From assembly GCA_020633125.1 (NCBI GenBank), contig JACKEH010000016.1, positions 6,507 to 70,506 on the forward strand: a stretch of 64,000 bases of DNA. The letters are read 5' to 3'. Made by a program: the position numbers and the translations under genes. The DNA is from Sandaracinus sp. (GTDB taxonomy: Bacteria; Myxococcota_A; Polyangia; Polyangiales; Houyiibacteriaceae). Under the pieces are notes generated by a model, which was given only the letters and a program-made list of their open reading frames with translations, searched no databases and was not told the DNA's origin. Positions 19,231 through 32,269 of this stretch are shown piece by piece (within the stretch, counting starts at the first letter, position 1; every line of letters starts with the position of its first letter).

Positions 19231-22200
19231 GCCGTGCCTCCCGCTTCGAGGCCGACGAGGCGCGCGAAGAGACCGAAGCGGCGATGCACGAGCTCGCGCG
19301 CGTCCTTCGGCGCCGGTCGCTCGTGCTCGCGACGCACCAGACCGTAGTCGTCCCGGGAGCGCCGACGCCGACGCGCGCTCTCGATCGCGCGATGCAGCGA
19401 AGGCGTCGTCATGCCGCGCCAGCCCTCGCTCGACGTGAGCACCTGCGCCACCGCCTCGAAGGGCAAGAAGACGTCGTGGGGCTCGCCACGCAGCTCGCGA
19501 ACCCTCGCCTCGAGCCAACGGCGTGCTTCGTCCGGCTCCAGCGGACCGAAACGGGTCGACGCGTCGACCGCGGCGTCTCCGCCGTAGAGCACGAGCGCGC
19601 GGTGGCTGTCGCGCATGCCCGCGCCGCCCGCGACGAGCGCCACGTAGTCGACGAAGCCCGCGAGCGCGTGCCGCAGACGTTCCCGCCGAAGCTCGACCCC
19701 TTGCGGCGGCTCCTTCGCGAGCAGCACCAACGACGCGCGCTCGTCTTCGAAGAGCAACGAGGTGCGGCCCACGATGCGCGCACCGGCGAGCGTGATGGGA
19801 TCGCGCACCACGTCGCTCTCGCCGACCTCCGCGCCCGCGCCGAAACGCACCCGACGCGGCACCATGCCCGCGCGGGCCACCGTCTGACCGAAGAGCCGCC
19901 GCCACCCGCCGAGCACTCGCCGATCGGCTTCGGTCGCGCGGCTCGCGACGGCGCCGAGCGGCCAGCGACCGTGCGCTTGAAGGCGCGGCACCCCCTCGCG
20001 CTCGTGAAGCTCCTCGGGTTTGGTGCGACGTCGAAGGCCTTCTTCGAAGGCTTCGCGCAGCGCGGCCTCGCGTTCGAAGCCCTGCGGCCGAAAGGGCTCG
20101 TCTTCCATCGCCGCGCGCGCGTCGTCGTCGCTCTCGCGATCGAGCCCGAGCACCGAGCGGGCCCAGCCCTGCAGCGGCGACATCAGAAACTCCCGCAGCG
20201 CCGAGAGCGAGAGCACCAGCTCCTCGTCGATCTCGGCTTCGGACGGCATTCGCTCGCCCGCCGCGAGAACCTGCGCGAGCGGCCCCCCGGCCTCGCGCAC
20301 CTCCTCGAGTCGCACGTCACGCCCGGTCGCCTTTCGCAGCGTCTCGCCGGCACGAAAGGCCACCGACTCGCGCGCCGCCTCGTGAAGCGCTCGCCCCGCG
20401 CGCAGGCTCGTCGTGCCGCCGCAGCGGGAAGGTCCGAATCAACGCATGCCCGTCGTCGACGTAGCGGCGCCCGAGGAGCTCGACGAGCTGCGCGACCACC
20501 GGCGAGGGCTCGATCGGCTCGCCCGTGAGCTCGTCGCGCGCGACCCACGACACCACGAAACGTTCGCGCGCGCAGAGCAGCGTCTCGAGGAAGACGTATT
20601 TGTCGCGCTCGGCCGGCGTCACGTCGCCGATGCGACGCTTTCGCCCTCGCAGGTCGAGCGGGTCGCGACGCTCGCTCGTGGGGAAGCGGCCCTCGCCCAT
20701 GCCGAGCAAGAACACGACGCGAAAGGGGATCGCGCGCATCGGCGCGAGCGCGGAGACCACGACGCCGTCCGCGAGGTATTCGCCGCGCGCGCCACCGAGC
20801 GCCGCGAGGCCTTCGCGAAGCAGCTCCGCGGCGACGTGCACGCGGACCTTCGGCGCTTCTTCCGGCTCGCCGATCTCACGCTCGGCCACGGCACGGCACG
20901 CGGCGAGACAACGACGCAGCTCCGACTCCTCGCGGTCCGCGCCGACCTCGAGGTAGCCGACGAAGAGCGCTTCGAAGAAACGCGCCCAATCCCGCAGCGA
21001 GAGCTCCGCCGTCTCCGCGAAGCGGGCGTCGGCGATCGACTGCGCACCAAGAGCGCGAGCGCGGGCGTCGCTTCGTCGCCCTCGCCCGGCTCCGGATGCA
21101 TCGGACCGAACGGGCCGACGAAGGGACTGGCATCGGTCTCGCTCTCGAGAAACGCGCCGAGCGCGAGCCGCGAGGCTCCTTGTGCCCACGTCACCGCTTC
21201 GACGCCGAGCGTCTCCGGCGCGAGGTAGGTGCCTTCGAGGTCGGCGCCGTCGCGGCCGTGAAACACACCGAGCCGGTCGACGAGCCGCACCCACGCCGCG
21301 CGGTCGAGCTCGTTCGGCGCGCCCGGCACCCGCAGCGCGGGATGCCGCAACAACGCGAGTACCTCCGGACGAGCGAAACGCGAGAGCAACACGTCGACCA
21401 GCAACCCCGCCGCTTCGACCACGCGGCTCTCGCTCTGCAACGAGAGGTCGACGACGTGATGCGGGATGCGTTGCGCTTCGCCGAAGACCGCGGCCACGTG
21501 GGGGAGATACGTGTCGCGATCCTCCGCGTGCACCAGCACCGCGATCTCGTGAAAGCGCAGTGGGTCGTTCGCGTCGCTCTGCCGCACGAGCCGCCAGATC
21601 GACTCCGCGACGACCTCGACCTCACGCCGCACCCCGGGGCACGCGAACGCTTCGATGGTTCCATCCGCCGAAGCACGCGCGTCCGGACCGACGCGCCGAT
21701 CGAGCACGTCGCGCTGCACCGTCTCGAGCACCGTCGTCGGTTCGACCTCGACGAATCGTTCTTCGAAGTCGCCGCTCGTGAGCTCGTTGAGCAGATGCAC
21801 GTGCTCGCGGCCGGGACGACCCCACCACGTGAGCAACGGCGGATCGTCGTCGCGCTCGCGCAACGCCTCCTCCGGGTCGGCACGAAGCTCGGTCGCGGCC
21901 GGCACGTCCTCCCAGAACTCGCGGCAAGGGTTGAGCACGTGAAGCACGAGCTCCGTGCGCTCGCCCATCGCGCCGAACACCCACTGGAAGATGCGCGCGA
22001 CGTACGAGAGCCCGACCACGTGCAGCTCGCTCGGCAACGCGCCCGGCACCGGCGTCACGCCACGAATCCGGCCGAGCGCCTCGTGCAACGAGACGATGCG
22101 CTCCTTCGACGCCGAGTCGCGCACCTGGCGCCACGCGAAGGCCTGCCATCGCTCGGTCGCGTCGCTCGCGTCGACGAGCTCGCCGCGATCCCACGCGCGA

Positions 22201-22670
22201 AGCATCTCCGGCCGCGAATACGCGTAGCCTTCGAGGAGACGCGCGAGGCGAAGCGCGAGCTCGGTGCGCCGGCGGTCGCGCGCGATGCCCGGCTCTTCGC
22301 CGACGTAACGTGCGAGCGATGCCGCTTCGACCTGCGCGAGCCAGGCGTCGTCGAGCAGCGCCCGAAGCACGAAGGCCTCGAGCGAACGACGATCGAGCAC
22401 CCGCGCGACGTCGATGCGCTCGCGCTGGAGCCACCGTCCGACGAAACGCTCGAGGCGATGAAACCGAAGGTTGGCGACGATGCCCTGCCGCTCCGCGAGC
22501 GCCAGCGTCAGGTGCCGCTCGAGGTTTCGGCTCGGCACCACCACGTGAAAGGGCTCGAGCGGACCCCGTTGCGCGCGGCGCAGCTCGATGGCCTCCGCGA
22601 GCGCTTCGACGAGCGCCTCGGTGCGTTGGCTGTAGACGAGCCGAACCGTCACGGCCGGACGATGCCACAT
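19227..22670 (-). CDS. recC: RecC subunit of exonuclease V (two frameshifts)
   Basis: RecC scans for Chi and holds RecB and RecD together. The 1148-codon span begins with the family start TVRLVYSQRTEALVEALA. It then shows FHVVVPSRNLERHL, LHVVGLSYVARIFQ, EIAVLVHAEDRDTYLP and the late conserved segment RVVFLLGMGEGRFPTSERRDPLDL, with YVFLETLLCARERFVVSWV after it. Frame changes occur near 21055 and 20400. The ATG at 22670 has GAGG about 10 nt upstream; a GTG at 22652 is an alternative. The stop overlaps the recB start. The order recC-recB-recD matches complete RecBCD operons. Confidence 0.87.
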
Positions 22671-22733
22671 GGGCGCGACCTCGGCGGGACGAGGTGCCGC
22701 TTCTTCGAGGGTCAACGCGCTTCGGGGTGCCGC

Positions 22734-23498
22734 TCAGCCGCGCGCCGCCAACGTGCGCAAGACCAAGCCGCCGACGAGCACCACGAGCAGGTAGAGCCCG
22801 ACCCGTTGGGCACGCCGTGATGTCACCACCCCACGACGACGGCGCGTCGCAGGCCCGACGAAGCCAGCCACGACCACGGTGCCGAGCAAGGCCGCGAGCA
22901 CCGCGACGAGGGTTCCGGCGGCCGGCCCCGAGGCCGCGCCGAAGGTCACGCTCGGGTCTTCTCCGACCGCGGGCGCCACCACCGCGATCGCCAAGGCGCC
23001 GACCGTCGCCACGCCGACCAACCACGCGCGGACGCGTGCGCGCCGACTGAGTCCGGGATCTCCGGACACGGCGCTGAGGCTCTTGATGGCGAGCCCGGGA
23101 GGGGCCGGTCGCGGGTCGGCCACCGACGCCGAGGCCGCGAACGCGAGAAACGCGAGCGCGCCCAGCAGGCGCATGGTCGGGGGATGCGCGTCGAGGTCGG
23201 CCAACGTCGGGCTGAGCGCGACGCCCGTCGCCAACGCGCACGGGTAGACCACGAGCAAGAGCAGACGACGCACGATCTCGCGGCGCCATGCGGGCAAAGC
23301 CGCCAACAAGGGCACGAGCACCGCCACCAGCACGGGCCACGCGGTGGGTCGGGGTCGGGCCACGGCGATGGGCACCAAGAGCACCACCGCCCAAGCGATC
23401 AAGCCGCTGGCGATCACCACCCGGGGAGCTGCCCCGACCGCCCGCCATCCGGTGGTCTCGCGGAGCACTGCCACCGGATCTTTTCGCTCCGAGTTCAA
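22734..23498 (-). CDS. Polytopic membrane protein, unknown function
   Basis: The 254-residue protein has about six hydrophobic segments (near residues 27-45, 50-66, 78-98, 108-125, 158-175 and 190-212, with a last one near 235-250) and no recognised motif. It lies 63 bp upstream of recC on the same strand and may share a transcript. The frame opens at a TTG (23498); a GTG about 10 codons further in is an alternative start. Its 5' end faces the kinase gene on the other strand across an unusually AT-rich 60-bp gap that probably holds both promoters. Confidence 0.6.
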   Translation of the reverse strand: MNSERKDPVAVLRETTGWRAVGAAPRVVIASGLIAWAVVLLVPIAVARPRPTAWPVLVAVLVPLLAALPAWRREIVRRLLLLVVYPCALATGVALSPTLADLDAHPPTMRLLGALAFLAFAASASVADPRPAPPGLAIKSLSAVSGDPGLSRRARVRAWLVGVATVGALAIAVVAPAVGEDPSVTFGAASGPAAGTLVAVLAALLGTVVVAGFVGPATRRRRGVVTSRRAQRVGLYLLVVLVGGLVLRTLAARG

Positions 23499-23557
23499 CT
23501 ATTAGCCCTGTAAATTCAGTGTTCTCGGGCCGACCGCAGTCGCGGTAAGCTCACGCC

Positions 23558-26590
<3,033 letters not shown>

Positions 26591-26606
26591 CGGCGACGCG
26601 CAGGAG

Positions 26607-26761
26607 GTTCACGACAGAGCGGCGAGGCGCGCCGTTCACGACGGCGTTCACGACGGCGCCTTCAGGCGAAGCACGACGCGGCAGACGGGCAGTCACGACC
26701 GTCCAGACGACGTCGACGTTCACGACGCGGGAGCGTTCACGACCGCGGCGTCGTTCACGAG
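26607..26761. repeat. Six scattered GTTCACGAC repeats
   Basis: GTTCACGAC occurs at 26607, 26634, 26646, 26718 and 26735, and GTTCACGAG at 26753. The last forms a 7-bp stem with GTGAACG at 26761-26767. The block fills the gap between the ends of two convergent genes. No ORF is convincing here. Confidence 0.65.
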
Positions 26762-26776
26762 TGAACGCGCGCGCCT

Positions 26777-27004
26777 TCACTCGCCGTCCGCGGCGTCGGG
26801 GGTCGCGTCCGGCAGGCTCGTGCAAACGCCGCTCGTGCACACGAGCTCGGGAAGGCATTCGCCGTCGCGAGTGCAGGGTGCACCGACGTCTTTCGTTCCC
26901 GTCTCGAGCCCACACTCGCTCGGGCCGACGACGAAGGCCAGCGACGCGACCAACGACACGCGCAGAGTCCAGCGCAGGGAACGCCGAAGCCCCGCGACGC
27001 GCAT
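26777..27004 (-). CDS. Small exported Cys-rich protein
   Basis: The 75-residue product has a basic N terminus and a hydrophobic segment (about residues 14-27, LRVSLVASLAFVVG), consistent with export. It is followed by a Cys module GAPCTRDGECLPELVCTSGVC. The pattern C-x5-C-x5-C-x4-C is common in secreted proteins of Sandaracinus-like bacteria. The tail is acidic. The ATG at 27004 is 71 bp after the SPFH gene stop, on the same strand, so the two may be co-transcribed. No function is known. Confidence 0.6.
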   Translation of the reverse strand: MRVAGLRRSLRWTLRVSLVASLAFVVGPSECGLETGTKDVGAPCTRDGECLPELVCTSGVCTSLPDATPDAADGE

Positions 27005-27075
27005 ACGCCGCGGGGCCCCCGTCGAGAGTCGACCGGACGTCGAGGGACGATGTACGGCGCGTCCCACGAGTCCGC

Positions 27076-28314
27076 TCAGTCGGGCAGGCCGGTGCCGCAG
27101 TTGGAGCAGAAGCGGGAGCCGACGCCGTTCTGGAAGCCGCAGCTCGGACAGAACTTCGGCTTCGGCGAGAGACCTCCACCGCACTCGGCGCAGAACTTCC
27201 CGTTCGGCACCGACGCGCTGCACGAGGGGCATTGCACCAAGCCCGGTGCACCGCCGGGGGCAGCCACCGGAGGGGGCGCAGGCTGCTGCGGCTGCTGCGG
27301 CTGTTGGAACGCGCCGGCCATCGCCGACGCCATGCCGAAGCCGACGCCCATGCCAGCGCCGGCCATCATGCCGCCACCGTCACCGCCGCCACCCTTCGCC
27401 ATGCCTTCGCCGGCGCCCATCATGGCTTTGCCGGCGGCCATCTTGCCGAAGTCGCCGCCCGCCATGCCGGTGTAGCGCTGGTCCTGCGCGTACTGCTGGT
27501 CGAGCTCGAACTGCTTCTGCTGCGCCTCGGCCTGCGCCTTCGAGATGCCGATGGCAGCAATGCGGGCTTCACGCTTCGCGCGACCGATCTCGGCCTGCGC
27601 GGTCTTCAACGTCTCCTCGTCGTCGTCGCTGAGGTTGATGTTGAAGTCGGAGACCTGGAGGATCTTGACGCCGATCTGCTCGAGCTCGGGCGCGTGCTGC
27701 TCGAACATGCGCGCGAGCTGGCTCTGCAGCGGCATGAGCTGAAGCAGCGACTTCTGCTCGTTGATGCAGACCTGACCGATGACGGTCTTGACCGCGTTCT
27801 TGAACGTGTCGCCGATCCAACGGAGGACCTGCTCGTTGCCCTCGGGCGTACGGAGGCCGACGTAGTTCACGATGAAGCGCTGGGGATCCAGGATCTGAAT
27901 CGCGAACTTGCCGTAGATGCGCGGCGTCACCATCTCGCCGAGCAACGGGTCTTCCATGTAACCGAGCTCGCCGCCGAAAGGCAGGTCGTAGATCGGCTTC
28001 ATCGTCACGAAGTAGAGGTCCGTGAGGAAGATGTTGCCGCCCGTGACCTGGTCGATGAGGCGACCGAGGAACGGGATGTTCTGCGAGCTGAGCGTGTGGC
28101 GCTGGCCGGCGCCCGCGGTGCGGAGCTGCCCGATGATCGCGCCGTCGCGGAAGAACACCGCAGCTTCGTCGGCGTCGACGGTCAGCTGCGCGTAGTTCGG
28201 GATGGTGTTCTCGGGATGCTTGTAGACGATGAGGTGCTTCTTGTCGTCGGGACGGTGGATCAGCATCTCTTGGACGCCGTCCTTCACGAAGCCGAAGACT
28301 CTGCCGAGAACCAT
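27076..28314 (-). CDS. SPFH-domain protein with C-terminal zinc ribbons
   Basis: The 412-residue protein belongs to the family often annotated as virion core protein-like. An N-terminal SPFH/band-7-like domain (about residues 20-250, with VDADEAAVFFRDGAI and KNAVKTVIGQVCINEQ) is followed by a charged helix (AKREARIAAIGISKAQAEAQ) and a Gly/Met/Ala-rich segment. Two zinc ribbons close it (CPSC...CAEC and CPSC...CSNC). There is no signal peptide. It probably forms oligomeric scaffolds at the inner membrane. The ATG at 28314 is preceded by GGAGCGATCGCG. It lies near a kinase with similar zinc ribbons. The gene is intact. Confidence 0.85.
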   Translation of the reverse strand: MVLGRVFGFVKDGVQEMLIHRPDDKKHLIVYKHPENTIPNYAQLTVDADEAAVFFRDGAIIGQLRTAGAGQRHTLSSQNIPFLGRLIDQVTGGNIFLTDLYFVTMKPIYDLPFGGELGYMEDPLLGEMVTPRIYGKFAIQILDPQRFIVNYVGLRTPEGNEQVLRWIGDTFKNAVKTVIGQVCINEQKSLLQLMPLQSQLARMFEQHAPELEQIGVKILQVSDFNINLSDDDEETLKTAQAEIGRAKREARIAAIGISKAQAEAQQKQFELDQQYAQDQRYTGMAGGDFGKMAAGKAMMGAGEGMAKGGGGDGGGMMAGAGMGVGFGMASAMAGAFQQPQQPQQPAPPPVAAPGGAPGLVQCPSCSASVPNGKFCAECGGGLSPKPKFCPSCGFQNGVGSRFCSNCGTGLPD

Positions 28315-28450
28315 CGCGATCGCTCCATGCGCGAGACGGCCGCCCGGCACCCTCCGAGCGCAACCTCCCGCAACGAGCGGCCATGATAGGCAGGGTGAGG
28401 CCCTCTGACTAGTACAGCGGGCCGCACATGCGATGCACGTGGGGTCACGG

Positions 28451-28464
28451 CCTCGAAATCGAGG
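28451..28464. promoter_or_regulatory. CCTCGA-AA-TCGAGG palindrome between divergent genes
   Basis: This perfect 6-2-6 dyad lies in the 288-bp region between the divergent SPFH gene and the VWA surface-protein gene, where both promoters must be. It may bind a regulator. On the minus strand, CCTATCAT (around 28381-28388) could be a -10 for the SPFH gene. Neither assignment is certain. Confidence 0.3.
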
Positions 28465-28611
28465 AAAACCACGCCACGTTCGCGGCACCGACCGCGCCGC
28501 CACGCTCCGAAACGACGCCCCGTCGACACGCTCACGCCGGATCGCGCGCCGAAAGTCGCCGCGACACGGAACCTGGCCGACCGGACGCGGTCCGGGCACG
28601 CTGTGCGCGAC

Positions 28612-30932
28612 GTGCGAATCCTTCTCGTGCTCGGGGCGCTCGCCCTGACCCACGCCGTGTCGGCGCAGCCGGAGTCGGCGCTCCCGCGCGATCGTGCGGT
28701 TCAGGAGGCGCTTCGAACGCTCGACGCGGAAGGCACGGAAGACGACCCGCTCGGCAGCGGCGACGTCGCGACGCTCCGCGACGTCCAGGTTCGAACCCCA
28801 CGTGACGCCGCGCCGGAGATCTTGCGGGTGCCCGCCGAGGTCGGCGACGAGCTCGTCGCGATTCCTGGCGTCCGAGAGACGGCGCGGCGCGTCGACGTGC
28901 GCTTCGTCGAGGGGCTCGTGACGGTGCGCGAAGAGATCACGCTCACCTCGCGGGCGACGCACGTCGCCGAAGCGCGCTTGCGATTGCCTCGTCCCGACGG
29001 CGCGTGGTTGGTCGCGCTCGAGCTCTGCGAGGGTGAGCGCTGCGTGGCCGCGCGACCGGATGGGAAGCACTGGCTACGACGTGGCGTTGGTGCACGCCGC
29101 GTTCGGGGCGGAGGAGACTGCCGGGCTGCCCGCGGCCCGTCGTCACGAACGCGGGTCTTCCACGAGCGCGAACGCCACGCGCGCGACGAGCGCGACGTCC
29201 ACGAGCGCGACGTCCACGAGCGCGACGTCCACGAGCGCGACGTCCACGAGCGCGGCGTCCACGCGCGCGACGTCCACGAGCGCGTCCGCGCGGCGAGCCC
29301 GTTGCGGGTCCGAGTGTCTTCCTCGCGGGCGATGCGCACGTCGACGCCCGAGGCCCGGCGTTCTCCGTGCACGTCGCGCCGATTCGTCCGGGCGCCTCGC
29401 CGACGCTGCGGGTTCGATGGGCGGCCCCGCTCGTCACGCGATCGGGTGTCGCGCAGCTGCGAATCCCCGCGCGTGGCAACGACCTGCGCGCCGTCGTCGC
29501 ACGCGTCTCGTTCGACGCCGGCGAGCTGCTCGGCCCCACCTTGCAGGGCGGCAGCAACGCGAGCGCGGTCGAGGTCGAACCTTGGTCGACGATCGAGCTC
29601 GCCGCGCGCTTGCCGAGCCACGCCGTACGCACCCACGCCCACCTCTTTCCCTGCGGCGCCCGACGTTGTGTGCATGCCGCGCTCGAGACCGGTCCTCGCA
29701 CCGGCCCATCCGAGCACGTGGCGTTGCTCGTCGACGTTTCGCCCTCGACCTTCGGGCCCGCGCGCGGACGCATCGCGCCGGTGCTGACGGCGCTTCTCGC
29801 CGCGCTTCCACCCCGGTCCGACGTTCGCGCGTTCGCTTTCGCGGCGCAGGCGGAGGCGTTGCTCGACACCCCGACCCCGCCGACCGAGGTGCCTTTCGCG
29901 GCGCTCGCATCGTCCACGCAGCGGAGCCTCGGGGGCGCGACGCGCCTCGACGTCGCGTTGAACGCGCTCGGCGATCTCCGCGACACCCACGTGATCGTGC
30001 TCGGCGATGGCGGCCTGACCGAGGGCCCGCACCTCCGCGATGCGCTCGCCGCGGCCGAGCGTCGGGGCGCGAGGCTCAGCGTGGTCTCGCTGACGGCACG
30101 TGCGCCGCATCCGCTGCTCTCCGAAGCGGTCACGCAACTCGGCGGTCGCGTGGTGTTGCTCGACGACGACGCCTTCGTCGCCCACGGCGACCTCGACGGG
30201 CGCGTGGCGCCGCTCTTCGCTCCCTCGCTCGGCCGTGCGTCCGTCGGCCGCGTCGCGCTCGGGGAGCTCCGGGCCGGCGAGTCGCTTCGCCACGTCGGTC
30301 TCGCCGGTCGGCGTGACGTCGTGCGCCTCGGACGCCTGAGCGTCGCAGCCCGCGCCCCGCGCGATGCCGAGCTCGTCGACGCGCTCGCCGCGCTCGGTCG
30401 GCAACACGTCGGTGGTCCGACGCGCCTGGCGCTGGCCCCCTCGGCGGGCACGACATGCGAAACACTGGTGAGCGCGGGACCGAACGAAACGAGCCGTACC
30501 ACGCCGTGGATGCTCGCCGACGTTCGCAGCTGCGCGTTGCCGACCGCGCCTCCGCCGACGCCGGACGATCTCGGACGCGGCATTCCCGCCGAGACGGTGC
30601 TCTCGATGCTGCGGCGCCGCGTGGTGCCCGTCGCGCGTGGTTGTTTTCGACGCGACCGCGCCGGGCGCGAGAACTACGCGACCCGCGCGGTCTTCGAGCT
30701 GCGTCTCGCCGATCGCGAGGTGACCTCGGCCGACGTGATCGGCGAGATCGACGACGCGCTTCGCGAGTGCCTGCTGACCTCGGTCGACGGCCTCGACGTG
30801 CCGGCCTACGCGGGCACCATCGTGGTGCGTTACCCGCTCTACACGCAGGCCAGCGGTCCGGCGTTGACGATCGAGCTCCACCCCGACGTCGCGCAGGTCG
30901 TCGATCGTGTGCTGCCCGAAGAAGCCCCTTGA
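28612..30932 (+). CDS. VIT/VWA-type exported protein with AgmX/PglI-like C-terminal domain (frameshifted)
   Basis: A signal peptide (RILLVLGALALTHAVSAQ) opens the protein; GTG 28612 or 28603 is the start. The N-terminal part (EGLVTVREEITLTSRATHVAEARLRLP) resembles a VIT domain. After a 15-bp tandem repeat tract and breaks near 29065 and 29300, a VWA domain follows: HVALLVDVSPSTFGPARG (MIDAS-like DxSxS) and HVIVLGDGGLTEG. The last 110 residues (VVPVARGCFRRDRAG, AVFELRLADREVTSADVIGEI, ALRECLL, VVRYPL) resemble the C-terminal domain of AgmX/PglI gliding-associated proteins. It is probably a periplasmic adhesion or motility-related protein. The full length would be about 770 residues. Confidence 0.7.
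29186..29280. repeat. 15-bp tandem repeat GAGCGCGACGTCCAC, about six units
   Basis: Four perfect units and two variants lie inside the VIT/VWA gene. They read ERDVH in one frame and ATSTS in another. The gene changes frame on both sides of the tract, so the unit count and the true frame here are uncertain. Confidence 0.75.
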
Positions 30933-31088
30933 GAGCACGCCTCACTTGCACAGATGCAATCCGTGCGAGTGGAGGCGTTGCTCGGTGGTGGGAGGGGGCC
31001 CCCATCCGGCTCTGCCGGTTGGGGGGTGGAGCGCGTCGCTCCCTCGAGAAGAAGAAGAGCGGCGATCGGTGCAAGCGATGCCCGCTTC
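30931..31088 (+). repeat. GAGAGC element, copy B (158-bp unit)
   Basis: This is the first unit of a 158-bp tandem pair filling 30933-31288, which has no gene. It begins within the stop codon of the VWA gene. It carries an imperfect version of the main hairpin (CACTTGCACAGAT...ATCCGTGCGAGTG), then GGGGGCCCCC, CCGGC-TCT-GCCGG, GGAGC-GCGTC-GCTCC and the conserved tail CGATCGGTGCAAGCGATG. Confidence 0.8.
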
Positions 31089-31246
31089 GAGAGCGCCGAC
31101 CACTCGCACGGATCGAATCCGTGCGAGTGGTCGTGGCGCTCGGTGGTGGGAGGGGGCCCCCATCCGGCTCTGCCGGTAGTGGGAGGGAGCGCGTCGCTCC
31201 CTCGAGCAGAAGAAGAGCGGCGATCGGTGCAAGCGATGCCCGCTCT
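31089..31246 (+). repeat. GAGAGC element, copy C (158-bp unit)
   Basis: The second unit has a perfect 16-bp stem with a CGA loop (31098-31113 with 31117-31132). The same three smaller palindromes follow at the same offsets as in copy B. The spacing between equivalent points in B and C is exactly 158 bp. Bases 31247-31288 between this copy and galT show no structure. Confidence 0.8.
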
Positions 31247-31288
31247 GAGCCGCTTGCGGCGAGGGTCGCGCTGCGCGAGGGTCGACGG

Positions 31289-32263
31289 GTGACGCCGACG
31301 TTCCGACGCGACCGACTCACGGGCGAGTGGCGCCTCGTCGCCCCGACCCGCGCAGGCGTGCCGCTCCCGACGAGCCGCCTCGTCGATCCGGGCCTCCCGT
31401 CCGGGCACGGACGCTGCCCCTTCTGCCCCGGCCACGAAGAAGACGCCGGCTCCACGCTGGCGCGTTATCCGGACGACGACGCTTGGGACGTCCGCGCGGT
31501 TCGAAACAAATACCCGGCGGTCGGCAACTACGACGACGCGGCACCGAGCGACGATCCCGACACCCAGGTCGCCGCGGGCGCACACGAGGTGATCGTCGAA
31601 GGACGAGACCACGAAGGCGACCTCGTCGACTTCGACGCCACGCGACTGCGGCGTGTCTTCCTGGCCTACCGTGATCGCGTCGCGCATCACGAAGAGCGCG
31701 GCGCCGCGAGCGTGGTGCTCTTCCGCAACCGCGGCGTGCGCGCAGGGAGCAGCCAGGCCCACCCGCACGCGCAGCTCGTCTCGTGCTCGGTGGTGCCGAG
31801 CGCGATAGAACGCCGCGCCGCGATCGCACGCGCGCACTTCGACACGCACGGTCGGGTGCTGCTCGACGACGAACGACGCGACGCCGTCGCCGCCGATCGC
31901 GTCGTCCTCGAGCACGACTTCGGAACCGCGATGTGCCCACACGCGCCCGCCACGCCCTTCGAGACGTGGGTCGTCCCCCACGCGCACGTGCCCTTCGCGG
32001 AGCTGGACGACACTTCGCTCGAAGCGTTCGCGTGCCTCGTCCAAGGAGCGGCGCGACGCGCGCTCGAGGCCAGCGCGCGAAGCGCTTGGAACCTGCTCTT
32101 CCACCTTCCGCCGCGGGCCACACGCGACGCCGCGGGTGCGTTTTGGTTGGCGTCGATCTACCCACGCAGCGGACCCGGCGCGGGGCTGGAGCTCGTGACC
32201 GCGACCTCGGTGGTGAGCGTCGCCCCGGAGCTCGCGGCCGAACACATGCGCGCGCTCGACTGA
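31289..32263 (+). CDS. galT: Galactose-1-phosphate uridylyltransferase
   Basis: The 324-residue protein swaps UMP between UDP-glucose and galactose-1-phosphate (Leloir pathway). It starts with TPTFRRDRLTGEWRLVAP and has a CPFCPGHE metal site, RNKYPAV, GAHEVIVEGRDH, VLFRNRG and the catalytic histidine triad SSQAHPHAQ (His 158, His 160). A second His-rich stretch, FETWVVPHAHVPF, follows. The GTG at 31289 is the only start near the conserved beginning. The rest of the gal pathway is not in the window. It follows the 158-bp repeats and converges on a kinase gene with a 6-bp gap. Confidence 0.92.
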   Translation: MTPTFRRDRLTGEWRLVAPTRAGVPLPTSRLVDPGLPSGHGRCPFCPGHEEDAGSTLARYPDDDAWDVRAVRNKYPAVGNYDDAAPSDDPDTQVAAGAHEVIVEGRDHEGDLVDFDATRLRRVFLAYRDRVAHHEERGAASVVLFRNRGVRAGSSQAHPHAQLVSCSVVPSAIERRAAIARAHFDTHGRVLLDDERRDAVAADRVVLEHDFGTAMCPHAPATPFETWVVPHAHVPFAELDDTSLEAFACLVQGAARRALEASARSAWNLLFHLPPRATRDAAGAFWLASIYPRSGPGAGLELVTATSVVSVAPELAAEHMRALD

Positions 32264-32269
32264 CGGCGC

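Noticed and set aside
29186..29280. CRISPR-like regular repeats
   Set aside because: The 15-bp units are directly adjacent without spacers and lie in a coding region; no cas genes are near.
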